Source of the DNA: Sepioteuthis lessoniana
Lineage: Eukaryota > Mollusca > Cephalopoda > Myopsida > Loliginidae
Direction: 5' to 3'
Assembly: GCA_963585895.1 (NCBI GenBank)
Contig: OY757939.1
Coordinates: 61,906,962 to 61,970,961, forward strand
Length of the DNA: 64,000 nt
A program made the position numbers and the translations under genes. A model generated the notes under the pieces. It was not told where the DNA came from and searched no databases. It was given only the letters and a program-made list of their open reading frames with translations. Below are positions 45,101 to 56,372 of this stretch, piece by piece (position 1 is the first letter of the stretch; each line of letters opens with the position of its first letter).

Positions 45101-48100
45101 TCTATGGACCAAATAATTCTAAAAAAAAGAGTGGGAGGAAAATCTATGGACCAAATAATTCTTTTAAAAAAAGTGTGGGAGGGAAATCTATGGACCAAAT
45201 AATTCTAAAAAAAAGAGTGGGAGGGAAATCTATGGACCAAATAATTCTAAAAAAAAGTGTGGGAGGAAAATCTATGGACCAAATAATTAAAAAAAAAAGA
45301 GTGGGAGGAAAATCTATCGTCCAAATAATTCTAAAAAAAAAGAGTGGGAGGAAAATCTATGGACCAAATAATTCTAAAAAAAAGAGTGGGAGGAAAATCT
45401 ATGGACCAAATAATTCTAAAAAAAAGAGTGGGAGGAAAATCTATGGACCAAATAATTCTAAAAAAAAGAGTGGGAGGAAAATCTATGGACCAAATAATTC
45501 TAAAAAAAAGAGTGGGAGGAAAATCTATCGTCCAAATAATTCTAAAAAAAAGAGTGGGAGGAAAATCTATGGACCAAATAATTCTAAAAAAAAGAGTGGG
45601 AGGAAAATCTATGGACCAAATAATTCTAAAAAAAGAGTGGGAGGAAAATCTATGGACCAAATAATTCTAAAAAAAAGAGTGGGAGGAAAATCTATCGTCC
45701 AAATAATTCTAAAAAAAAGAGTGGGAGGAAAATCTATGGACCGAATAATTCTTTAAAAAAAAAGAGGGGGAGGGAAATCTATGGACCAAATAATTCTTTA
45801 AAAAAAAGAGTGGGAGGGAAATCTATGGACCAAATAATTCTAAAAAAAAGAGTGGGAGGAAAATCTATGGACCAAATAATTAAAAAAAAAAGAGTGGGAG
45901 GAAAATCTATCGTCCAAATAATTCTAAAAAAAAGAGTGGGAGGAAAATCTATGGACCGAATAATTCTTTTAAAAAAAAGAGGGGGAGGGAAATCTATGGA
46001 CCAAATAATTCTTTAAAAAAAAGAGTGGGAGGAAAATCTATGGACCAAATAATTCTTTAAAAAAAAGAGTGGGAGGAAAATCTATCGTCCAAATAATTCT
46101 AAAAAAAAAAAGAGTGGGAGGAAAATCTATGGACCAAATAATTCTTTAAAAAAAAGAGTGGGAGGAAAATCTATCGTCCAAATAATTCTAAAAAAAAAAA
46201 GAGTGGGAGGAAAATCTATCGTCCAAATAATTCTAAAAAAAAGAGTGGGATGGAAATCTATGGACCAAATAATTCTAAAAAAAAGAGTGGGAGGAAAATC
46301 TATGGACCGAATAATTCTTTAAAAAAAAGAGTGGGAGGGAAATCTATGGACCAAATAATTCTTTAAAAAAAAGAGTGGGAGGGAAATCTATGGACCAAAT
46401 AATTCTAAAAAAAAGAGTGGGAGGGAAATCTATGGACCAAATAATTCTAAAAAAAAGAGTGGGAGGAAAATCTATGGACCAAATAATTCTAAAAAAAAGA
46501 GTGGGAGGAAAATCTATGGACCAAATAATTCTTTAAAAAAAAGAGTGGGAGGAAAATCTATGGACCAAATAATTCTTTAAAAAAAAGAGTGGGAGGAAAA
46601 TCTATGGACCAAATAATTCTAAAAAAAAGAGTGGGAGGAAAATCTATGGACCAAATAATTCTTTAAAAAAAAGAGTGGGAGGAAAATCTATGGTCCAAAT
46701 AATTCTAAAAAAAAGAGTGGGAGGAAAATCTATGGACCAAATAATTCTAAAAAAAAGAGTGGGAGGAAAATCTATGGACCAAATAATTCTTTAAAAAAAA
46801 GAGTGGGATGAAAATCTATGGACCAAATAATTCTAAAAAAAAGAGTGGGAGGAAAATCTATCGTCCAAATAATTCTAAAAAAAAGAGTGGGAGGAAAATC
46901 TATGGACCAAATAATTCTAAAAAAAAGAGTGGGATGAAAATCTATGGACCAAATAATTCTAAAAAAAAGAGTGGGAGGAAAATCTATGGACCAAATAATT
47001 CTAAAAAAAAGAGTGGGAGGAAAATCTATGGACCAAATAATTCTTTAAAAAAAAGAGTGGGAGGAAAATCTATGGACCAAATAATTCTTTAAAAAAAAGA
47101 GTGGGAGGAAAATCTATGGACCAAATAATTCTAAAAAAAAGAGTGGGAGGAAAATCTATGGACCAAATAATTCTTTAAAAAAAAGAGTGGGAGGAAAATC
47201 TATGGACCAAATAATTCTAAAAAAAAGAGTGGGAGGAAAATCTATGGACCAAATAATTCTTTAAAAAAAAGAGTGGGATGAAAATCTATGGACCAAATAA
47301 TTCTAAAAAAAAGAGTGGGATGAAAATCTATGGACCAAATAATTCTAAAAAAAAGAGTGGGAGGAAAATCTATGGACCAAATAATTCTTTAAAAAAAAGA
47401 GTGGGAGGAAAATCTATGGACCAAATAATTCTTTAAAAAAAAGAGTGGGAGGAAAATCTATGGACCAAATAATTCTAAAAAAAAGAGTGGGAGGAAAATC
47501 TATGGACCAAATAATTCTTTAAAAAAAAGAGTGGGAGGAAAATCTATGGTCCAAATAATTCTAAAAAAAAGAGTGGGAGGAAAATCTATGGACCAAATAA
47601 TTCTAAAAAAAAGAGTGGGAGGAAAATCTATGGACCAAATAATTCTTTAAAAAAAAGAGTGGGATGAAAATCTATGGACCAAATAATTCTAAAAAAAAGA
47701 GTGGGAGGAAAATCTATGGACCAAATAATTCTAAAAAAAAGAGTGGGAGGAAAATCTATGGACCAAATAATTCTAAAAAAAAGAGTGGGATGAAAATCTA
47801 TGGACCAAATAATTCTAAAAAAAAGAGTGGGAGGAAAATCTATGGACCAAATAATTCTAAAAAAAAGAGTGGGAGGAAAATCTATGGACCAAATAATTCT
47901 AAAAAAAAGAGTGGGAGGAAAATCTATGGACCAAATAATTCTAAAAAAAAGAGTGGGAGGAAAATCTATGGACCAAATAATTCTTTAAAAAAAAGAGTGG
48001 GAGGAAAATCTATGGACCAAATAATTCTTTAAAAAAAAGAGTGGGAGGAAAATCTATGGACCAAATAATTCTAAAAAAAAGAGTGGGAGGAAAATCTATG

Positions 48101-51100
48101 GACCAAATAATTCTTTAAAAAAAAGAGTGGGAGGAAAATCTATGGTCCAAATAATTCTAAAAAAAAGAGTGGGAGGAAAATCTATGGACCAAATAATTCT
48201 AAAAAAAAGAGTGGGAGGAAAATCTATGGACCAAATAATTCTTTAAAAAAAAGAGTGGGATGAAAATCTATGGACCAAATAATTCTAAAAAAAAGAGTGG
48301 GATGAAAATCTATGGACCAAATAATTCTAAAAAAAAGAGTGGGAGGAAAATCTATGGACCAAATAATTCTTTAAAAAAAAGAGTGGGAGGAAAATCTATG
48401 GACCAAATAATTCTTTAAAAAAAAGAGTGGGAGGAAAATCTATGGTCCAAATAATTCTTTAAAAAAAAGAGTGGGAGGAAAATCTATGGTCCAAATAATT
48501 CTTTAAAAAAAAGAGTGGGAGGAAAATCTATGGACCAAATAATTCTAAAAAAAAGAGTGGGAGGAAAATCTATGGACCAAATAATTCTTTAAAAAAAAGA
48601 GTGGGAGGAAAATCTATGGTCCAAATAATTCTTTAAAAAAAAGAGTGGGAGGAAAATCTATGGTCCAAATAATTCTTTAAAAAAAAGAGTGGGAGGAAAA
48701 TCTATGGTCCAAATAATTCTTTAAAAAAAAGAGTGGGATGAAAATCTATGGACCAAATAATTCTAAAAAAAAGAGTGGGAGGAAAATCTATGGACCAAAT
48801 AATTCTAAAAAAAAGAGTGGGAGGAAAATCTATGGACCAAATAATTCTAAAAAAAAGAGTGGGAGGAAAATCTATGGACCAAATAATTCTAAAAAAAAGA
48901 GTGGGATGAAAATCTATGGACCAAATAATTCTAAAAAAAAGAGTGGGAGGAAAATCTATCGTCCAAATAATTCTAAAAAAAAGAGTGGGAGGAAAATCTA
49001 TGGTCCAAATAATTCTTTAAAAAAAAGAGTGGGAGGAAAATCTATGGTCCAAATAATTCTAAAAAAAAGAGTGGGAGGAAAATCTATGGACCAAATAATT
49101 CTAAAAAAAAGAGTGGGAGGAAAATCTATGGACCAAATAATTCTAAAAAAAAGAGTGGGAGGAAAATCTATGGACCAAATAATTCTAAAAAAAAGAGTGG
49201 GAGGAAAATCTATGGACCAAATAATTCTAAAAAAAAGAGTGGGAGGAAAATCTATCGTCCAAATAATTCTAAAAAAAAGAGTGGGAGGAAAATCTATGGA
49301 CCAAATAATTCTAAAAAAAAGAGTGGGAGGAAAATCTATGGACCAAATAATTCTAAAAAAAAGAGTGGGAGGAAAATCTATGGACCAAATAATTCTAAAA
49401 AAAAGAGTGGGAGGAAAATCTATGGACCAAATAATTCTAAAAAAAAGAGTGGGAGGAAAATCTATGGACCAAATAATTCTAAAAAAAAGAGTGGGAGGAA
49501 AATCTATGGACCAAATAATTCTAAAAAAAAGAGTGGGAGGAAAATCTATGGACCAAATAATTCTAAAAAAAAAAAAAGAGTGGGAGGAAAATCTATGGAC
49601 CAAATAATTCTAAAAAAAAAAAAAAGAGTGGGAGGAAAATCTATGGACCAAATAATTCTAAAAAAAAGAGTGGGAGGAAAATCTATGGACCAAATAATTC
49701 TAAAAAAAAGAGTGGGAGGAAAATCTATGGACCAAATAATTCTAAAAAAAAGAGTGGGAGGGAAATCTATGGACCAAATAATTCTAAAAAAAAGAGTGGG
49801 AGGAAAATCTATGGACCAAATAATTCTAAAAAAAAGAGTGGGAGGGAAATCTATGGACCAAATAATTCTAAAAAAAAAAAAAGAGTGGGAGGGAAATCTA
49901 TGGACCAAATAATTCTAAAAAAAAGAGTGGGAGGAAAATCTATGGACCAAATAATTCTAAAAAAAAGAGTGGGAGGAAAATCTATGGACCAAATAATTCT
50001 AAAAAAAAGAGTGGGAGGGAAATCTATGGACCAAATAATTCTAAAAAAAAGAGTGGGAGGAAAATCTATGGACCAAATAATTCTAAAAAAAAGAGTGGGA
50101 GGGAAATCTATGGACCAAATAATTCTAAAAAAAAAAAAGAGTGGGAGGGAAATCTATGGACCAAATAATTCTAAAAAAAAGAGTGGGAGGGAAATCTATG
50201 GACCAAATAATTCTAAAAAAAAGAGTGGGAGGGAAATCTATGGACCAAATAATTCTAAAAAAAAGAGTGGGAGGGAAATCTATGGACCAAATAATTCTAA
50301 AAAAAAGAGTGGGAGGAAAATCTATGGACCAAATAATTCTAAAAAAAAGAGTGGGAGGGAAATCTATGGACCAAATAATTCTAAAAAAAAGAGTGGGAGG
50401 GAAATCTATGGACCAAATAATTCTAAAAAAAAGAGTGGGAGGAAAATCTATGGACCAAATAATTCTAAAAAAAAGAGTGGGAGGGAAATCTATGGACCAA
50501 ATAATTCTAAAAAAAAGAGTGGGAGGGAAATCTATGGACCAAATAATTCTAAAAAAAAGAGTGGGAGGAAAATCTATGGACCAAATAATTCTAAAAAAAA
50601 GAGTGGGAGGGAAATCTATGGACCAAATAATTCTAAAAAAAAAAAAAAGAGTGGGAGGGAAATCTATGGACCAAATAATTCTAAAAAAAAGAGTGGGAGG
50701 AAAATCTATGGACCAAATAATTCTAAAAAAAAGAGTGGGAGGGAAATCTATGGACCAAATAATTCTAAAAAAAAGAGTGGGAGGGAAATCTATGGACCAA
50801 ATAATTCTAAAAAAAAAAAAAGAGTGGGAGGGAAATCTATGGACCAAATAATTCTAAAAAAAAGAGTGGGAGGGAAATCTATGGACCAAATAATTCTAAA
50901 AAAAAGAGTGGGAGGGAAATCTATGGACCAAATAATTCTAAAAAAAAAAAAAGAGTGGGAGGGAAATCTATGGACCAAATAATTCTAAAAAAAAGAGTGG
51001 GAGGAAAATCTATGGACCAAATAATTCTAAAAAAAAGAGTGGGAGGAAAATCTATGGACCAAATAATTCTTTAAAAAAAAGAGTGGGAGGAAAATCTATG

Positions 51101-51572
51101 GTCCAAATAATTCTAAAAAAAAGAGTGGGAGGGAAATCTATGGACCAAATAATTCTAAAAAAAAGAGTGGGAGGAAAATCTATGGACCAAATAATTCTAA
51201 AAAAAAGAGTGGGAGGAAAATCTATGGACCAAATAATTCTTTAAAAAAAAGAGTGGGAGGAAAATCTATGGTCCAAATAATTCTAAAAAAAAGAGTGGGA
51301 GGAAAATCTATGGACCAAATAATTCTAAAAAAAAGAGTGGGAGGAAAATCTATGGACCAAATAATTCTTTAAAAAAAAGAGTGGGAGGAAAATCTATGGA
51401 CCAAATAATTCTTTAAAAAAAAGAGTGGGAGGAAAATCTATGGACCAAATAATTCTAAAAAAAAGAGTGGGAGGAAAATCTATGGACCAAATAATTCTAA
51501 AAAAAAGAGTGGGAGGGAAATCTATGGACCAAATAATTCTAAAAAAAAAAAAAAGAGTGGGAGGAAAATCTA
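42129..51572. repeat. 42-bp satellite array, ~9.4 kb, ~220 units
   Basis: The unit is gagtgggaggaaaatctatg followed by gaccaaataattct and an A8 run; typical length 42 bp, with 43-44-bp variants (ctttaaaaaaaa). Subtypes: tatcgtcc (mainly left of 46.3 kb and scattered), tatggtcc, gtgggatgaaaa, and gggagggaaat (mainly 49.7-51.1 kb). Because 42 is a multiple of three, long ORFs up to 365 codons appear on both strands (SGRKIYGPNNSKKK, VGGKSMDQIILKKR and, on minus, RIIWSIDFPPTLFF repeats). They lack any independent sign of coding. The plus strand is strongly purine-rich. Confidence 0.97.
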
Positions 51573-51619
51573 AAGCCCTGCTAGAGTAAGTATTCATGAA
51601 GAAGAAGTGAATAAATAGC

Positions 51620-51862
51620 TGGTTTGGTTTGGTTTCTTTGTTTAATGTCATATCAACCTTTAGAGGTTATTTAATGCCAAAGCCATTCTCATAGAAGAAA
51701 AGTAGTGGTCAATTTAACCCATAGCTTGGAGGATAAGAGGGTTCATACCTTTCCCTGGGGTATTTACCCGAAAGTGAACGTAATAGCACGACTGGAGTAC
51801 GAACTCGCGTGCTACGCTTCCGCAGTCCACTGCTTTAACCATTACACCGCAAGGACACCCAG
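51620..51862 (-). mobile_element. SINE-2 full-length, at the satellite edge
   Basis: The tail ggtttggtttggtttctttg lies at the left. The body (ggttatttaatgccaaagcc, tttaacccatagcttggagg, aaagtgaacgtaatagcacg) and the complement of a tRNA head with B box (ggagtacgaactcgcgtg) and A box (aaccattacaccgcaagg) follow. AATAAATAGC (51610-51619) and AATAATTAGC (51863-51872) are a likely TSD with one mismatch. Confidence 0.8.
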
Positions 51863-51979
51863 AATAATTAGCCATCTGAGCTGGAGTATCTTCCGATCTT
51901 CCGATCACATCAAAGACACGCCTGAGTTTACGGAGAAATACGAAACAGTCAAAATCACGTTACTGATCTTCATATAAGA

Positions 51980-52025
51980 TTATATATATATCATATATAT
52001 ATATGTATATAAATGGATATATAAA

Positions 52026-52074
<49 letters not shown>

Positions 52075-52107
52075 TAAATGCTTATTATATAGTCTTATAA
52101 GTACATA
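51980..52107. repeat. (TA)n-rich tract
   Basis: Interrupted TA repeats with atgtatata variants lead into the TA target site of the mariner element. Confidence 0.8.
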
Positions 52108-53007
52108 TACGAGGTGCTACGATAAATTTCCAGACTTTTTTCGTATGGGCAATTTTATTGATAGTATACACATGAAACTCTAGTCCCCTTCGAACTAATC
52201 TCCTCCGGCTGCAATGCACTTGTTGTGCCGTTACAACAACTTCTGGAAGGCCCCATGGAAGTCCTCTTTTGTGAGCGTGTCAATGACCTTCGTCACAGCT
52301 TCTTTCATCTCCTCAATTGTCTCATAACAACAGCCTCTGAGCTTAGGGAATAAGCAAAAGTCACAGGGAGCAAGGTCTGGACTATAGGGAGGGTGAGGAA
52401 CTGTCTTGATGCCCATCTTGGTCAAATAGTCTGTGACAAGGATAGAGTTGTGGACTGGTGTATTGTCCTGGTGGAAATGCCGCTGACCCGATTCGAAGAG
52501 TGCTGGCCTCTTTCGACGGAATCTCTTCCTAAACTCCCTTAAAACCTCAACATAGTAACTCTAACCCTTTGGCCAATCAACTGTGGTGTATTGACTTCCT
52601 TACTCCTCCCACACCTCTCATCATCCCTCACAGACTGCTTGCCTTCCTTGAATCTCTTATGTCACTTAAAAACTGATGCTCGATTCATACAAGAAGGTTG
52701 AAAAGCAGTCTAAAGCATTCCATACGTTTCTGTGGCATTTTTTTCCGAGATTAAAACAGAATTTTATTGCATATCGTTCTTCTAAAGTGTCAGATTGCAT
52801 TTTTGAAAATCACCAGCTGTGACAATCAAGCTTTAGTAGGGTGTATTCCACTTGCTGCTGTAGCTGTTCATTTGAACCTGAAATCATAAAGATTGGTCAG
52901 TCATCTCATAAGATGTATAGCAATAACATACTGACTTTTCAAGAGTCTATGACAATTTTAAATGGCCATACGAAAAAAGTCTGGAAACTTATCGTATGCA
53001 CCTCGTA
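52108..53007 (-). mobile_element. mariner element, 900 bp, with matching inverted ends
   Basis: The left end tacgaggtgctacgataaat..ccagacttttttcgta and the right end tacgaaaaaagtctgg..atcgtatgcacctcgta are inverted repeats of about 38 bp with few mismatches. TA dinucleotides flank both sides (52106-52107 and 53008-53009). The transposase remnant inside lies on the minus strand. Standard mariners are ~1.3 kb, so about 400 bp are missing internally. Confidence 0.9.
52180..52800 (-). pseudogene. mariner (DD34D) transposase, internally deleted
   Basis: The frame begins MQSDTLEERYAIKFCFNLGK at 52800, frameshifts near ATETYGML, and continues through the helix-turn-helix region (MNRASVFK, HKRFKEGKQSVRDDERCGRS) to VNTPQLIGQ. 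It then jumps directly to FRKRFRRKRPALFESG-like sequence, HFHQDNTPVHNS and YSPDLAPCDF. The second and third aspartates (QDN and CDF) are present with 34 residues between them, the mariner signature. The segment with the first aspartate is deleted. Several stops (for example GGD.FEGD near the end) confirm it is dead. The DNA-binding part and ends could still serve as a substrate for a related enzyme. Confidence 0.85.
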
Positions 53008-53083
53008 TATATATAAGTATATGTATATAATCATAAACGTATTATTTTATAAAATGTTCTATATGTCTCTATATATATATAAT

Positions 53084-53256
53084 TTCCTATGCTGTCATCA
53101 ACAGACAGACTGTTTCGTTGTATAACAACTCTTCAATAGGGCAAGACATGCAAGATGCATCAAGCTTGGATCGAAATCCGGGTGATTTTACGTCAGTCAG
53201 ATATCTTACACCAGAGCCATCGTCATTCTTTTTGTGTGAATGAAGGAAATTTTTGC

Positions 53257-53336
<80 letters not shown>

Positions 53337-53338
53337 AG

Positions 53339-53376
<38 letters not shown>

Positions 53377-53545
53377 TGCTACCTTCCAATATAGACTCGG
53401 AAGCATACACGCTGACAAACACAAGGCTGCCGGCTGATCGTCCTCTTCTGTCTTGTATGCGTCATCTCTAGCCGCAACAATTATATCACTGTGTTCGGAA
53501 TCAGAGCTATATTCTATGTTACCATCGGGCTCGGGAACGGCAAAA
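53084..53545 (-). other. coding-like minus-strand tracts split by TA microsatellites
   Basis: On the minus strand 53545-53375 reads without stops (VPEPDGNIEYSSDSEHSD..., [10 protein letters not shown]), then TA repeats, then 53257-53084 ([20 protein letters not shown], ending LLMTA and a stop). Composition is protein-like and acidic, but the complementary strand is also partly open ([17 protein letters not shown]). I recognise no family. It may be a transposon fragment. Confidence 0.25.
53258..53372. repeat. (TA)n microsatellite, two blocks
   Basis: Two TA runs, ~75 and ~32 bases, are separated by 'aaggagga'. ORFs of IYIYIY type across them are artefacts. Confidence 0.95.
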
Positions 53546-54036
53546 CAGTAAATTTACTCAATATTGCCACCATTTTTTATTATTGTTAAACGACTTGCAT
53601 GTTTTCAAAATAAATTTTTCAGACATTTTATTCCATTCCTCCTCAATAGTGTTTAAGCGAATCAATATTTAGATGGTAAGTTGCATTTGTTTTGTTTTCT
53701 AAAATGCCCCATATAGCGTATTCAAAGGGTTAATGTCTGGGATTGATGGAGACCATAAAGAAACTCAGATTATTTCAGAAATTTTTTTGGCTTAGTTTTG
53801 GCGTTGAGCAAATTATAGATTCTATGTCGTTTCTTTTTTTCTCTTTTCTTTTTTCTTTTTTTTTTTTTTTTTTTTTTTTTTGCTCACTCATATTGGACTG
53901 AATTTTAATGAAAAAGTGCTTGAATAATAGAGCCGATCATGAAAATTTAGATTTATCGAGTCATTTTCAAAACTTGGACAAATCAGACTAAAAAAGAACG
54001 TTTTAAAAATATTCCATATTTTGCTTCCGCACCCCC

Positions 54037-54038
<2 letters not shown>
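53540..54038 (-). pseudogene. Tc1/mariner-like transposase relic, internally deleted
   Basis: The inverted end ttgcttccgcaccccctata at 54022-54041 matches the end at 41404. The transposase start MSEQ lies at 53891 on the minus strand. After a T-rich tract (53830-53881) the frame resumes as WSPSIPDINPFEYAIWGILENKT (with one frame change) and EEEWNKMSEKFILKTCKSF. The PDINP motif is the C-terminal DLNP region of the DDE domain. The central catalytic part is deleted. Confidence 0.65.
53858..53881. repeat. poly(T) tract
   Basis: About 23 T in a row, inside the Tc1/mariner-like relic. Confidence 0.9.
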
Positions 54039-54069
<31 letters not shown>

Positions 54070-54118
54070 GGAGAGAGAGAGTTCATGAGTTTTTGTCGAG
54101 CTCCTCACAGTTTTTAAA

Positions 54119-54343
54119 GTCGGCTGGGGATGTAGAATATACTGACTGCATCTCCACAGAGGGGTAAAACTCTCCCAACGAGTGTCCTGGGTATGACACA
54201 GAACAATCTGATGGTGAGTTTCCAGTAATGCTGGACCTTTGGCGAATGTGGAATACCCCTTTATTGCCATCGCTCCCAGATCCATTCTGGCTCGGAGTTG
54301 ATAGTTGATATGCCATAAAACCCCACAAAGCCAAACTATAATC
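54119..54343 (+). mobile_element. B retroposon lacking the internal minisatellite
   Basis: The head (gtcggctggggatgtagaat, gcatctccacagaggggtaa, gatggtgagtttccagtaat, tccattctggctcggagt) joins directly to the tail 'ttgatatgccataaaacccc'. The whole internal array seen in other copies is absent. Confidence 0.75.
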
Positions 54344-55040
54344 TTTAACAAAATATATAATCGGTATAATTTAGATGTTAGAATGATTCCTTTACTCAAA
54401 CTAAAATATATAATTTTCCACAATCTCTATTCTTGAAATTGAAAAGAACACTTTCTAATATTTTGATATCAATTGTAATAATTCTATTCTATAAAAATAA
54501 ACATTTATATTTCAAAAGGATTTTACCGACATATAAGACAAAAGAGCGAGGGCAAAGTCTTTGATATGTTTATCTGACTATTGCCCCCCACTCATTCTTT
54601 TTGGTGTGTTTATGTATTCCTTTGAGTTTTTTGGGTTTTTTTGTTTGTTTAATTTATTTTATGTTTATGATCACTGCAGCTGACTGATATCATATTTCCT
54701 CAATACTCGCTCAGTCACTTACCATATCCCAGCCCTCGATTTAAAGCTGCCACTGATTTTTACTGACTTTTGTCTTGCTGTATTACGAAAAGGAAACATG
54801 CCATCGAAGGTAAGTCGAGCTAAATTCAATCAATTTTTTTAATTGATACATTCCGCTAAAAAAAACTTACACTGTACGAAATAAACTTTTTAAAATGAAC
54901 ATTTGAAAACAATAAGTCGAAACAAAAACGTATTCTTTGAAAAATATGGCATTCAAGTCGTTAGGGATTTTTAAAGGATTATGAATATATTGCAATAAAT
55001 ACAATGCCTATTGCCTCTTTAATATGTCTCCAGCTTGATC
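54344..55040. other. no gene seen
   Basis: 'aatctttaacaaaatatata' with 'gttagaatgattcctttact' recurs at ~60535-60600, so part of this is another dispersed repeat. An ATG at 54799 (MPSK) followed by 'ggtaag' could be an exon edge, but nothing supports a gene. Confidence 0.4.
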
Positions 55041-55044
55041 GTAC

Positions 55045-55089
<45 letters not shown>

Positions 55090-55163
55090 CGTCTGATCAC
55101 GTTGATTTTATTTCAGTTTTCTTTATGTTTGTTGGTTAGCTTTGTTTTTAGTTTGTTGTTTTG

Positions 55164-55240
<77 letters not shown>
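55041..55240. repeat. (TA)n(TG)n and (TG)n microsatellites
   Basis: TA 55043-55070 passes into TG; a long pure TG run covers about 55166-55239. The 92-codon CVCVCV ORF is an artefact. Confidence 0.95.
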
Positions 55241-55242
<2 letters not shown>

Positions 55243-55493
55243 GGTGGGGTGGGGATGACTTCTTTTTTTCTTTCTTTCTTTCATATGAACCATATCAAAG
55301 AAATTTATTTTGGTAAATATTCTGAGGCGGGGAGTTCAAACAATTAATTTAGGATTCAGCTGAAGACAAGAATGAAAACATTTTACGAAAGATTTTTGTG
55401 GCTTTGAAACATATATAGTTGGATGTTGACGCCCCCACCCCTAGAGTTGCCACTGACATATATATATATCGTTGTTCTATAAGCACTTGTTTC

Positions 55494-55534
55494 AAAGTCT
55501 TAATGAAGGTTTACTAAAGCCGAAACATTTTAAC
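55494..55534 (+). ncRNA. degenerate hammerhead-like motif upstream of the Penelope remnant
   Basis: TTAATGA (degraded CUGAUGA) followed by a ggttt/aaagcc hairpin, then CGAAACATTTTAACGTT, has the layout of the hammerhead motifs in Penelope-like elements. The core is mutated, so no activity is expected. Confidence 0.3.
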
Positions 55535-55585
55535 GTTGACTTTCCTTTATAATAGATTCATCCCTTTTGGATTACTTTGGTTATT

Positions 55586-55589
<4 letters not shown>

Positions 55590-55634
<45 letters not shown>

Positions 55635-55647
55635 ACCTTTGGTTATT

Positions 55648-55686
<39 letters not shown>
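55590..55686. repeat. duplicated (TA)n block
   Basis: 'ctttggttatttatttta', a TA run and 'caatgcacctt' occur twice (55577-55638 and 55637-55699), so a microsatellite with its flanks was duplicated in tandem. Confidence 0.85.
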
Positions 55687-55692
<6 letters not shown>

Positions 55693-55910
55693 ACCTTTCT
55701 GACACAAGTTCAATAGCTCAGCATTTAAAAAAACATTCATGCCCAACAACACAACTACGAAAAATTCTCACGGACAACACAACAATACTCGAACATCAAA
55801 ATAATAAACAAAAACTTCAGATTCTCGAAGCACTATATATTAGAAACCTGCAACCAGCACTCAATAGAATTAATTTTCAAACCAGTGCTAACGTACTTAA
55901 ATGTCTTTAG
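55686..55910 (+). pseudogene. Penelope-like element, C-terminal GIY-YIG endonuclease remnant
   Basis: The frame reads HLSDTSSIAQHLKKHSCPTT, LRKILTDNTTILEHQNNK, QKLQILEALYIRNLQPALN and stops at 55908-55910. The pattern 'IAQHL..H', 'K.KLQI.EAL.I....P.LN' is the C-terminal half of the GIY-YIG nuclease of Penelope-like retroelements. The GIY-YIG strands and the reverse transcriptase are missing; TA repeats replace the upstream part. The 124-codon frame starting at 55536 includes microsatellite translation and is not a gene start. Confidence 0.7.
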
Positions 55911-56035
55911 CTACTGGCACTATTTACAGAATTACATTTAAAAGCAAGCGCCATAATCTCCAACAGCAAAGACGTCCTTACACAGTAGTAATTTGCTAAA
56001 ACAAAAGTTACATCACTTTTGTAATAGATCCACCC

Positions 56036-56063
56036 CTGATGATGGCCCAAAGTCGGGCAGAAA
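56036..56063 (+). ncRNA. hammerhead-like core downstream of the Penelope remnant
   Basis: The conserved core CTGATGA (56036-56042) is followed by a TGGCCC...GGGCA hairpin with one bulge and then GAAA (56060-56063). Stems I and III cannot be closed convincingly. Its position ~125 bases beyond the GIY-YIG stop fits a Penelope terminal repeat. Confidence 0.35.
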
Positions 56064-56252
56064 GTACTAGGGATACATACAACTATGGACAATACCTTAA
56101 TCAGTTCCCCCCGAATACGATAAAAGTAATACGGGAATTCGAACGGATCCAAAAGAAGATATGTAGGCATAAAATGTCTATTATGTTTAATGAAATTTGC
56201 ATTAACGAAGAAATGCTGCCTAAATATACATATATATATATATATATATATA

Positions 56253-56372
56253 CCGTGTAACCCGGATATAAGTGACCCTGATATAAGAGAAACCCGGGTA
56301 TAAAAATTGGAGTCTGCATATAAGAGACTCATTCTCCAGTCCCGACGACTCTCTTATATCCGGGTTACACTG
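56253..56372. mobile_element. 120-bp pogo/Tigger-like MITE
   Basis: The ends GTGTAACCCGGATATAAG and CTTATATCCGGGTTACAC are an 18-bp perfect inverted repeat. TA flanks the left end; CA lies at the right. The middle holds further partly inverted copies of the 'gatataagag/gcatataagag' word. The CAGTGTAACCC-type end resembles pogo-class elements, from memory. Confidence 0.65.

Noticed and set aside
42129..51572. CRISPR-like regular repetition
   Set aside because: There are no unique spacers between repeats; units are directly contiguous. The sequence is a eukaryotic satellite.
42285..51651. Many long ORFs (up to 365 codons, both strands) with 14-residue repeats
   Set aside because: They exist because the satellite unit is 42 bp, a multiple of three, and lacks stops in two plus frames and one minus frame. 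Frames switch wherever a 43-44-bp unit occurs, and there is no non-repeat coding sequence.
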